From the NCBI RefSeq assembly GCF_004664715.2, contig NC_051076.1, positions 3,412,451 through 3,476,450 of the forward strand: a stretch of 64,000 nucleotides of DNA, written 5' to 3'. This document shows, piece after piece, positions 49,401 through 61,135 of this stretch. The notes under the pieces were generated by a model. The model did not search any database. It was not told the DNA's origin and worked only from the letters and a program-made list of their open reading frames with translations. How positions within the stretch are numbered: position 1 is the first letter of the stretch; each line of letters starts with the position of its first letter. The position numbers were made by a program, and so were the translations under genes. Source of the stretch: Peromyscus leucopus (lineage: Eukaryota > Chordata > Mammalia > Rodentia > Cricetidae).

Positions 49401-52400
49401 CTGGACAGTGTAGAAATAAAGTAGCATTATCTGGTAAGTAGGGTTGTGAGGTACTGTGAGGAGAGCACAAAGGAAGTAGGAGGAGGGGGCAGGTACAGCT
49501 ACATGTGCAGGCTCTTTTCTTCCCAACAGCCATCAAGGTTCCAGCTCCTGGAGGAGAAAGGACAGAGGAGAGGCACCACACCATGTCAATGTGGCTCAGT
49601 AACCAGCCCCATAAGAAACCAATCTCAGGGACAAAAGAGCCTCCCCAGTAAACACCAGCCACTGGCAAGACTCAAACTTTAGCCTTTTCCCTCCCTCTAT
49701 CCAGAATACTTCAAGAGTAGATAGTCATTCCATATGTTCCATGCTTGTAAGCAAAATGGCACCCACCGGGCATTCAATGTGTTTACAAATAAGCATGTCC
49801 AATTTAGCAGCCTATTCTCTTTTATCCAGCTGAACTATCCAGGACAAAATGAATAGATGACATAAACCATCAGCTGTGACAATGACTAGCAAGTGGGCTT
49901 GCCTCAGTTTAACCTTCTCCCCATTTACTGTGTCTTATTCCTTCTCTTTTGTAGATACAATGTCTTCATGCATGCATATCCCTATCTCAAAAATACTAGA
50001 AATATTTTTATGGTAGTTCTCTCTCTCTTTTTCATGATATCCATGGACCTCCCCAGAAATTCATTATCTTCCTCATTTCTTTCCCCCCTACTCCAGAACT
50101 GACCAGCCTTTCTCCTGTGGGACTCCAACTTCGACGATTCATCAGGAAATAGCCAGTAGTACCCAAGATGGCCAGCAGGACTCCCGAGGTGACCAATGCA
50201 ATCAGAGTCTTTCGGGAATAGCTCTGGTGGCTCCCAATGTCTTGTTTATTGAAGCTTTGGATCCCCAGCTTGAGGAAAAGACAAACAAATGGCAGCATGT
50301 CACTTGTGAGAAAGAACCTCTAGTGAGAAGCCCAGACCACTCCATATCCCTGGGTACAACTCCCTGATGCAGACTGTCAGAGGATGGAAAGAAGGGGATG
50401 CCTGAAGAGGTCACCATCTCCTCTCCTGACCCAGTGCTCCCCTTGAGATGCATCATCTTGTGAACATACCTTTCTCAAGTCAGACTGGTGCTTTTCCATA
50501 AGCTGGAGTTTGCTGGAAAGTTCTAGAATTAGAAACAGGGGTTGCTAAATCTAGAAGCTAGTCCGGCTCATCTTGATCTATCCTCCCATCTTGTCCTAGA
50601 AGCTCTTTTATCCAATGAGCCTTTTCAACCAGACCTTTCTTCCCAGCACCTGTGGTCTCTGAAGCTGAGGTATAGGAGTTCCAACCAGGATCTTCTAACA
50701 TGAACCCCATTGACTTAGCCCTAGTCAATCCCAAGCCCCCAAAGTGGCCCTTACCTGTGCTATTGGCCAAGACCATCAGCAAACACTCGGGCCTAACCTC
50801 AGACTGGGCTAGAAGCAAGGAGCAGACACTAGCACCAGCATCAGCCTCAGCCCCCTCCTTCCCACACAGTATTTGGGTTAGACCCTCTCCTTTTTCCTTC
50901 TTAAATTCATCCTGGGAAGACAGAAAAAAGAAAAGAAAAAGCAAGAGATGTAATAACTAGTAACACTGAACCTTACCCAGAATAAGGTAAGAATTCTGAC
51001 TCAAGTCACATTATTATGCCTTCCACAAGCAATCCTTTCTAGAATTACAACTTAAAACATCACTGCTAAATTATGTGCAACAACTATAGTAAGAAAGAAA
51101 TAAGATATGTACATACAAACAGGAAATATTTTCTTATTCAATAATTGCCTATATATGCATGCTGCTCAAACTGAATTCATAATCACCACAAACATGGTAT
51201 CATTGCAATAGTGAATGTTTAATACTAATTAATAACTAAGAAGAATTCTATGCTTCAAGGTTACAACAGCTCTAAATGATAGAAAAAAACCAACAAAAGT
51301 GAGGAGTAGAGAACAAGCCTATGAGTATTGACTACACAGGTACTCCAGTGCTTCTTCCCTCTTTCTGTCCCAAGATTGTCAGCAAGCCCTGCTCTCAATG
51401 ACATAGTGAGGTTCCCATGTCCTCCTTTAGGTTGCTGACTGGTCCACAGGACTTAGGAACTCAGAAGATAAACCCCCATCATTTTCAGCAACCGAATCTC
51501 AGCAACAGCACTAATTGGAGGCCGTGGCTATGTCCTTCAGAATGGGCTCCCCCATTGCCCTGAACTTACTATAAAGCCTCCTACCACAGTGGCCTCCCTT
51601 AGAAAACCCAAACCAAGACTTTCCCCAGTTTTGATGGCAGATGTCAGAGGAGGAAATGCCTCATGGACATGAAAACATTCCTGTTAGGAGAAAACTCTTG
51701 AGCTTGTAACTACCATCAGACCTGAGCCTTCTGGAGGTTTCCTGCCTGGAGGCAGGTCTGCTGCCCATGGTTTAGTCCAGAGGTCTTCACTGTTGGAAAA
51801 AAGCCTGGGTATTTTCCTTCTATTGAGGTCTTAGGCAGTAAAATCTCCTTTGTGATTACACCAGACAAAGTCAAGATTGGCCATAGGCACTGGGGGATTT
51901 CAGAAAGCAGTAGGAAAATAACTGGGCATGAGTGAGGCCAGCAGGACATGGCTGGCCTTACAACCTCTCCATCTGGGCAAAGCACCTTCCCTGGTACCAT
52001 GCTTTTCAGGTTATGAGAGAGACTACACACAATGAGTCTGGAATCTTCGTGAGTCTTTAGTTCAAATGTTTGTTTCCTGAAAGAAGAGAAGAGACAGGTC
52101 TCCCACAGAATCTAAAGTAGATAAACAAAATGGGACCTTCCCCCATTCTCCAGTGCTAAGAAGCTGTGCTTTGACAATATTCAGCCATTCTAACATAACA
52201 AAACATAGTAAAGCACTGTCAGAAAACATGTGTGGGGGCTGGCTGGAGAGATGGCTCAGAGGTTAAGAGCACTCTTCCAGAGGTCCTCAGTTCAATCCCA
52301 GAAACCACATGGTGGCTCACAACCACCTGTAATGATATCTGGTGACCTCTTCTGGCACACAGGAGTATATGCAGACAGAGCACTACATAAAAATAAATAA

Positions 52401-53867
52401 ATAAATCTTTAAAAAAAAAAAAAGAAAATTGTGTGTGTGTGTCATTCCCCTATGTGAGGATAAAGTGGAAGACAAGAGTAGCTATGAATTAATTTCATAT
52501 GATCAAAACTATTGTCTAGATATAGATATAGATATAGATATAGATATAGATATGACAATTAAAATAAATGCCAGTTACTATGGCCAATGCTCTGTCTTAG
52601 GTGCTTTTCACATATTAATTCATTTGACTCTCCCACTATTCTAGACAGCGAGTACTGTAATTCTTTTATTCTTTTCATTTTATAGATAAAGAAACTGAGT
52701 TACAAAGACTGTCTACCATAAGAAAATTATAACAAAGCACGTAAGCTTGCAAAAGAGAGCAAAGACACATCTGGATTGTGTTAGCAGAAATAAACCAATG
52801 TGCTCAGGTAAAGCTGGTAGACAAATGCATGGAAGCAAGTCTGTTGTGTGACAGCCTGTCCAGCCTCACTACAGCTGAAAGAAGATGGAAAGACTCTACC
52901 TTCTCTGTTTTGCTCCATGTCCTTCAAGATTCAACTCAAATTCCATGTCTTCCAGGAAGCCAGTCCTGTCTTTGGCAAATTGGACATTAATTCTTGCTCT
53001 CCAATTTTCTAGACCCTTTTCAAGTCATCATCAACTGTGCAACATCATCAAGTACCTCAGCTCTAAACTGGGTATATGGTGACCACAACAGTGATGTATA
53101 AAAATATTTAAAACATAAGGATTCTGATTGGTACAAAACAGCATCTATTACTATTATTACTAATAATCACAGTTCTTGGTGTATTACCTAGAGATCCAAA
53201 TTGTGATCATCTTACTGTTGTCATTTCCCTCTGACTAAACTGTTAGACTCCTAAGTGCCAATGTGGTGAAGGTGAGGGTGCATGCCATGTAATTTTGAAA
53301 CCAGAATGCATTTATTGTACCAAATAAACAAGAGAACTCAAGGACTTGTTCGGCCCAACACCCCAACTGGTTGGCCTCTACCTTGAGTTTCTCTACTGCA
53401 TGGTTACTTTCTTGGATTAAATTCAAGGCAATAACAGTGATCAGCCTCCTACTCTGAAATTTACCAGCCTCAGTTAATTGTGTTTGGGCTGGAAAAAAGC
53501 AGGTGGATCCTGAACAAAACACAATGCTTCTCTGGATGTCCAGGATAAACATCCTCCCCCAAGGGACAAACATCATGAGAGAGTGGGCAGGAAGAAGCCA
53601 CAGCCTCACCATTTTGTTCATGAGAATCACATTTAAGAGTTTCTAACTGAATCTGTGCTCACATGTTCCTTTTTAAAAAATAATATCATCTAACGTTTGT
53701 AGAGTTGCATCCTCAAATTCTGTTATGCCTCTGACCATGTTAAAGAAGCATATCAGGTATGGGGTGGGGAGGAGGGGGCAGGCACATTTCTAAGGGTCTT
53801 GGAGGTATTTCCCAATGCTAAGTTTCTAGAGTTTCTAGGATCAATTGTCTCCCATTGTTTATATATA

Positions 53868-53900
<33 letters not shown>

Positions 53901-56900
53901 GTCAATTTGACACAAGTTGTAAGTTATTTAGGAAGAGGGACCTTTAATTGAAAATGACTCCATAAGATTTATCTGTAGGAAAATCTGTAGTGCATTTTCT
54001 TAATATGGAGGGCCCAAGCCATTGTGGGTAGTACCACTCCTGGGCAGGTGGTGGTCCTAGACTGGGGAAAGCAGGCTGAGAAAGCAGAAGCAGGCAAACC
54101 AGTAAGCAGCACTCTTCCATGGTCTCTGTGTCAGTTTTGGCCTTGAGTTCCTGCCCTGACTTCCAGCCCTTTTCTTCCCAAGTTGCTTTTGGTCATGGTG
54201 TTTATCATGACAATAAAAAACCCTACCTAAGATACCCTGCAGCCACCTATTTCAAAGTGATCTTACATTCTTTGCTGTATTAAATTGGCAAAATCCATAT
54301 CTTCATTGAAGAGACTGGAATAATTAAAGGACTGTTGTTACAAGTCAGACAACAAATGGGCAATAAACTAAGGGCAGGAAGTTAGATTGTCTCCAAATAT
54401 TTCTTTTCAATAGACAGTCTTCCTCATTAGGCCTTCATCAGTAACTGATGTTTTCTGTAAGGGAACTGATCTTCAGTGTTTGGGTAGAGGGCAAGGAAGG
54501 CAGGCAGAGACTGTGTATGATCAGAGGGTTGGAAACAGCCTGCCTCAAAGGAAGTTAGTTTAATGTGTAAGTAAGGAAATGTGAAGTAAACTTAGAAAAG
54601 GTAATAAAACTACCCAGTTTCATCTTTTCAAGTTGTATGGATATAAATAGTACATATAACAGACATGGAACTGAATAGATAAATTGGTTCCAAAAACTAT
54701 ATTAGCAACAAAGAACTTGAGTTGATATTTCTCCAGAGATACACAAATGGTCAAGGAGCACATGAAAAGATTTTCAGTATCACTAAGCACCAGGGAACTG
54801 TAAACAAAACTACAATGAGATAATGAGATAATGATTCATGAGCATTAGTATGGCTGCGTATTTAAAAACCAGAGAGTGTAGGGGAGCAAGTGCTGACAAG
54901 GATGTGGGGGAACTGGAGCCCTGTATACTATTGACAGAAATGTCAAATGGTGCAGCCACTATCAAAAACAAAAATAAAAACAGTGAGAGGGACTGGAGTG
55001 TAGCTCAGTGATAGAAGCTTGCTCAGCATGTTCAAAGGTCTGGATTCAATCTCCAGGAATGGAAATAAAACCAAACAAAAATATGGTAGTTCTTCTAAAA
55101 TTCAAAAATAAATTACCATATAAGTTAACAATTCTACAGCTGGGTATTTATCTCAAAGAATTTATATTAAGGTGCCAAAAAACATGTCAACAGTAGTGTT
55201 CATAGCCACTTTATTCACAATAACCAAAAGGTGGAAAAACTCAAGTGTCTACCAATGGATGAGTGGACAGACAGAATGAAGGACACATACATAATGGAAT
55301 ATTATTCAGTCTTAATATAGAAGGAATTATGTCACAATCTACTCATATCAGTACCTAGAATAACCATGTTCATGGAGACAGAAAGGAGAGCAGTTGCTGG
55401 GGGGATGAGGAACGAGGTCATAGGAAGATACACAGAATTCTGGAGATGTTGGCAGCAAGGTGTAGTGTGAATGTATTCAACATTGCTCAGTTTTACTTAG
55501 AAATTGTAATGGTAGTACTTTTCATGTTAAGTGTATTTTATCACAATTTAAAAATGTTGGTGAATTCCCCTGCACTATGATACAAGAAAATAAAGTTGTC
55601 TTACATTTTAGAAATGACCTTGGGAATCATGACTATAAACACTAAATTAAGCAGAGAGTGAAACAGAGAGAATGGAAATTATACCCGAGGAGACATGCTC
55701 TACTAACAAGGGCCCTAAGATATGGAAACAGGCTTGAAAACAGCTCTGCCATCCTTTAGCATGTATAGGATGCTCAGAAGTAAAGGATGCAGAGCAGAAC
55801 TAGAGTAAGTGGGGAATTAAGTGTTACAGAATGTTTGTACAGAAAGATCTAAATGCTCCACACAAGATGAGCTAGCACCTTGGTTGCTCATCATGTAACT
55901 TGCAAAATGAGGGCTGGGAGGGCTGGGAGGGCTGAGAGCCACATATACAGTTCTATTGAAACTTGTACTAGATGCAGGTAGGTATCAGTATCAAATGAGT
56001 TCTGCGGGATGTGTTAATAGGGAAAATCCTTCCTGTTCCTAATTTGGGCTGTGGGTAGGGCCTGAAGTCTCCCACTAGTGCAGTGGTTCTCAACCTTCCT
56101 AATGCTGTGACCTTTTAATACAGTCATGTTGTGGTGACCTCCCAACCATAAAGTTATTTTCTTTGCTACTTCGTAGCTTCATAACACACTTCATAATTTT
56201 GCTACTGTTCTGAATCATAATGTAAATATCTGTGTTTTCTGATGGTCTTAGGCAATTCCTGTGAAAGGGTCATTCGATCCCAGGGGGATCACACCCTATA
56301 GATTGAGAACCTCTGTACTACTAGAACCAGTACTTCAAAACCCTCTGACACCAAAGCAAACACGCAACCTATGGCAGCTAGAAGGGAATGTGCCCTTACA
56401 ACCTCTGCAATAGACTATTCAACTAAGAGGATTCAAGGAAGGGAATCTTAACATATTGGGAGCCATGGCTAGAAATTCTGGATCCAGGAGTGCTGTCTAA
56501 GAAAAATTACCCCAGGGAGCACAAGGAGGCACTGCTGCTTGTGGATTGGGAGGAAATGTTCTGAGGAAGAAATGGATGGACAGTGATGGAAACACCAGAG
56601 GATGACAGCACTTCACGTGTGTTCTGCAATGGAAGTCTTTATGAACAGTGTAGAAGTCTTCATTGTTGGCTCACATGGGGCAGCTGCTCTTTGCAGACCC
56701 TAATCACAGATCCTCCACCAATCTCAAAGTGACACACAAAGAGCTCTCTGGTCAGGAATGAAACAGACTAACAGCATAGACCACAGGTAGAAAGAGCAGT
56801 TCTTTCTGGAATATCATTTTGTCTTAGACAATGACCCTAGTTAAATTAGATCCTGAGAACAGCAGACTGATATGAAAAATGCTCTGCAGTTGTCTCTAAA

Positions 56901-57014
56901 CCCTGGGCACAATGAGCAAGCACTTTGGCACAGACCTGTGTAATGCTCAAAATAAATAACAAATAAACAAATAAATAAATGATAGCCAGATAGATGACAG
57001 ATAGATAGATAGAT

Positions 57015-57059
<45 letters not shown>

Positions 57060-60000
57060 AAATACTCCATCAGGATGATAGGTAAAATTAAATAGATGGA
57101 ATGATTTTATTTTTATCTTTAATTAGTGAAGTTAAAAACTGGCATCAGACACACTCTAACTGTTGCTTGTACTTTTTTTTATTATGTTCATCCTAAATGT
57201 TTTTGAAAACTTCATTGAGTGATTTCATTCTTCAAACTTGTGTCTTTATGATTTCTGCCACTTTCAAATGCTCTACGTTAAATGGTCCTTTCAATATGTA
57301 GTTTTAAAAGATTTGTAAGTCAGAGGTACCTACCTGATAGCTGTAAGTAAGAAACCAGTCATTTGAGTAGCCAAAATAAATAAGGCATGTCTCTACAGCC
57401 TAAAGTCTGTCCAAACCATGTCAGCTGTTACCTACAAGGTTCCCTTCACTGCATTCCCATAAGAAAATATTCTACTGTAAAAGAAAACAGCACTTTTTCC
57501 TTCACCTCCATCCTTACTCCAGGGCCTTGTTACTGCCAGGAAACAGGATTTACTGTAACACACAAAAATTCACACCATGCCATATACACTCCAACCAATG
57601 CTGTATGATAAGAAACTGAAATAAGAATCATTACTGCTAAAAAGAATGAGAAAAATAATACATCAAAGCAGATAATTTGTAGTTCATTTTAAAAATGAAA
57701 AAGAACTGAGACTCTCCTAGAATTAGCAGATTCAAGAAAGACACAAGTTGAAGATAAATATTCAAACTCCAATTATTTTCTAATATCTAAGCAATAGTAA
57801 GTTAGAATATATGTTAGGATATCCTTGCTAAAAATCCATCAAACTTACAGTGAAAAATGTTGGGGGTATGCCTCAGCAATGAAATACTTGCCTAGCATGT
57901 ACACCGACTTGGGTTCCATCCTTATTCAAAAGAATATATATATTGTGGGGGGTAGTGGAGACCAATATAGAAACATTTTAAATTAAAAAAAAGATGATGA
58001 AAAATACAAAATAAGACTAGGAAAAACAAAAAGATTTCAGCAAGTTCCTATTCAAATTTGTATGACTTTTGGGGAGTGAGGGGACAGAATCTTGACAGAT
58101 ATCTCCAAAGATTTTCTAAAAAATAGAGTTGAAAATCACACTTTTATGGTATAATTAGGAAAGATCTGGATTGCTGGATATTAAAAGCACTGTAATGTAA
58201 AAGCACAACAAATTTAAAATGGACAAAAGTATAATCAACATGAACAAATAAAGTATCTCTGAAGTATATTACCAAGTCATATAAAAACTTAATATAAACA
58301 CCAGAATAAATTCAGTGTACATTAAAAAGTTACATGTGAATAATAAAATCACTTGAATTTTAGTTGGCTTGTTAATATCTGGGCAATGACAAGGACTTTC
58401 TTAACATAAAAACAAGCTAAAATCTGACATCAAGTAACAAAATTTATTTAAAATTGGTTTTGCCTTTTATGCTCACTAGATGGGACCTCTTTTTGTCCAA
58501 ATCTAAGGATTCATATTAGAAAGAGTCTGACTCTGCTAAGCTCCCAAACAACTTACTCAAGTAAGGCCAATCCAAGACGGCTTCAGGTGTTCAGAGGGGT
58601 TGGGGTGGGTGTGAGAGGAATAGGGTCAAGGCAGACTTACACAGCTAGCTGCTTCACTTAGTTCCAGGCAGATGCCCTGGGCCAACCTCACTTCTCGGAT
58701 TCCTGAACATTTGATTTCTCCCTACATTAAAACAAAAACAAAGTAAATATGCAAGTATCCTTGCCCCTCACTTTCCCCCCACCTCTTTCATGGCAAGGTA
58801 CTCTCTTGAAAAGTTTAGGAAAAAGGAAATTTAAAAGTTCTCAGAGGCCTAGGGATTTACACTTATTTAGCTAATTTTTTTTTTTTAGACAAACTTACTC
58901 TGTAGCTTAGGCTACAGACCAGAATTCACTATGCAGCTATGTAACCTGAGCTGGCCTTCATCCATAATTGTCCTGCTTCAGCCTTTTGGTTGCTGTGATT
59001 TCAGACATGCCCAGTGAGATTTGCAGTAAGAATTGAGCACCCTTAATCCAAAAGTTCAGCATATAAATTGTTTGAAAATCTAAAATTTTTTGATGTGATG
59101 TTACAAGTGGGAAATACACACTACAAACTTTTGAGTACACAAAATTATTGAAAAGTGTGATATAAAATGACCTTTAAATTATGTGCATATGGTATATATG
59201 AAACAGATGAGTTCTACATTTTGACTTGGTTCTTATCTTCAAGATCTCGTGTTATATATTCTAAAATCAAATTAAATACTCCAAAATAAAAAACCTGAAC
59301 CCAAGATTTTCAGATTAAGGGTATTCAGTGTAGTTACATTGTTTGCTCCCATTTCATAAACTTTCCCAAAGAGAGAATAAAGCCTTTTGCTACTATCCTG
59401 GCTTATAGCAAGATGCTATTGGAAATCATGGGAAACCTGGCTTGGGTGATGCTTAAGGGAAAAAGAGAAAATTATTTTTTTTTTTTTGTTTTTGTTTTTC
59501 CTTCAGTCAGTTACACAGACAATGGGGTAGTCAGGCAGCTGTTGGTGACACCTGTTTTCCTCCTGGCCCTGAGGAGTCTCTGCTACCTCTTTAAAAACAA
59601 ACAAACGAACAATAGGCCCCTCAAGGCTGTCCTTAGACCTTCATATTCCTGACCTTCCTTCAGGCTGAAAACTATTGACTGCCACAGGCTCAAGGCCAAG
59701 AAGGTCAAATCCCTGTGTCCAGTTCTTGCCTCTGCAGATGACCTACTGCCATTCTGTAAGCCCTCCCATGTCAGAAACACTTTGCCCTACACATTTTAAG
59801 GAAGGAAACCCCAGTATACAGGGGGACAGATCTAAATATTCCCCAAAAGAAATGGTGCCTCTGAAGAACCAGAGAAGTAGAAGGATCTCTGAGAATCTCC
59901 CCAGTGCAAAATCCAAAGATCAGACTTCTCACTGGACTGTGAACCCTCTTCTTTTCTTCTTCCTGTCTAGCCTTTCTAGTAATACATAAAGTACATATTC

Positions 60001-61092
60001 CAAGATTTCATGTTGATTTCAAGATGAACCAAATCTCATTGACTGATACGAGCAGAAGGATAGGGAGTGAGGCATAATCTGCCATTTTGAGCCCAACTCA
60101 CCCACCTTGATTGTAATTGGGGCAATAGAAGATGATGTGTATGCATATGGTTCAGTGGTTGATGTCATCTCAAAACTGATATTATTAGGTGAGTAATCAG
60201 AAACATTTACAGACGGCACGCTGGGCTCCCAGGTCATCTCTGAAGTGGAAGCATTGTCTGAAGTGGTAGGCAGGGTGATAGCTGGGGACGTCTGTGATTG
60301 CACAAAAGCTTGTGTGGTTCCAGAGCCTGAAGTATTTCCAGTGGCAGTGGTAAAGTTGATCATTGTCTCTGGAATACACCAAAACACAAGTGTGTGTATG
60401 CAGCTGCACAATACACTCAGAAACACACAATCTCACTTTGTGATTTCTGCACAGAAACAGGAATTTGGTGAGATTACAGTTACTTCATATCGTAACCCTG
60501 ACCTAATTCATTTCAAGCCAGCTGTTAGAACCATAGCTATAATATAAAACAAGGGTTTCCGACCTTTTAACATTGTAACATGTTGTCGTTTACCAATATG
60601 TTGGACCTCATAGCTAACCTGAGATGCATGAGGCCTTCAGGTATCAGACTGGACATGCATGATCTAGAATGTATCAAGGTACCCTCCAATTCTGAAATCA
60701 AAAATGATTCTATCCTACAGAAGTGAAAGACCTATAGTTTGAACCCAGACCCATCTTCCATCACTTAGAAGAGAACAGAGACATCCATTGATGGAATCCA
60801 TTCTGATCCTTTCTTTTACCAGCTGAACTTAGCATAAATACAAGAATCAGTCCTGTTCAGGACCCACTTGTCATATATGGCCTACAAATGTTGCAAGCAT
60901 AGAAAAAGCCATTTAGAACTTATTTAAGAGTACCCTTGTGCCGGGCGGTGGTGGCCCACGCCTTTAATCCCAGCACTTGGGAGGCAGAGCCAGGTGAATC
61001 TCTGTGAGTTCGAGGCCAGCCTGGGCTACCAAGTGAGTTCCAGGAAAGGCGCAAAGCTACATAAAGAAACCCTGTCTTGAAAAACCAAAAAA

Positions 61093-61135
<43 letters not shown>

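Larger units (their letters stand above)
50912..58640 (-). other. Cd34: Cd34 intron 4
   Basis: This 7.7-kb intron holds no additional CD34 exon that I can see. It contains a plus-strand B2 (52234-52423), a TAGATA hexamer array, MIR and L2 relics, a (TA)n tract, a rodent repeat copy (53905-54237), an old L1 3' piece (54660-55560) with a nested ID element, a URR1 element and a GATA tract. The stretch 50930-52230 shows nothing recognisable. Confidence 0.85.

Noticed and set aside
50912..50944. Upstream Met of the exon 5 frame as a possible start codon
   Set aside because: It lies in the polypyrimidine tract of the acceptor and is intronic.
60019..60105. Extension of the exon 3 frame to a stop at 60019
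   Set aside because: The AAG/GTGGGT donor at 60106 and phase match to exon 4 show this is intron.
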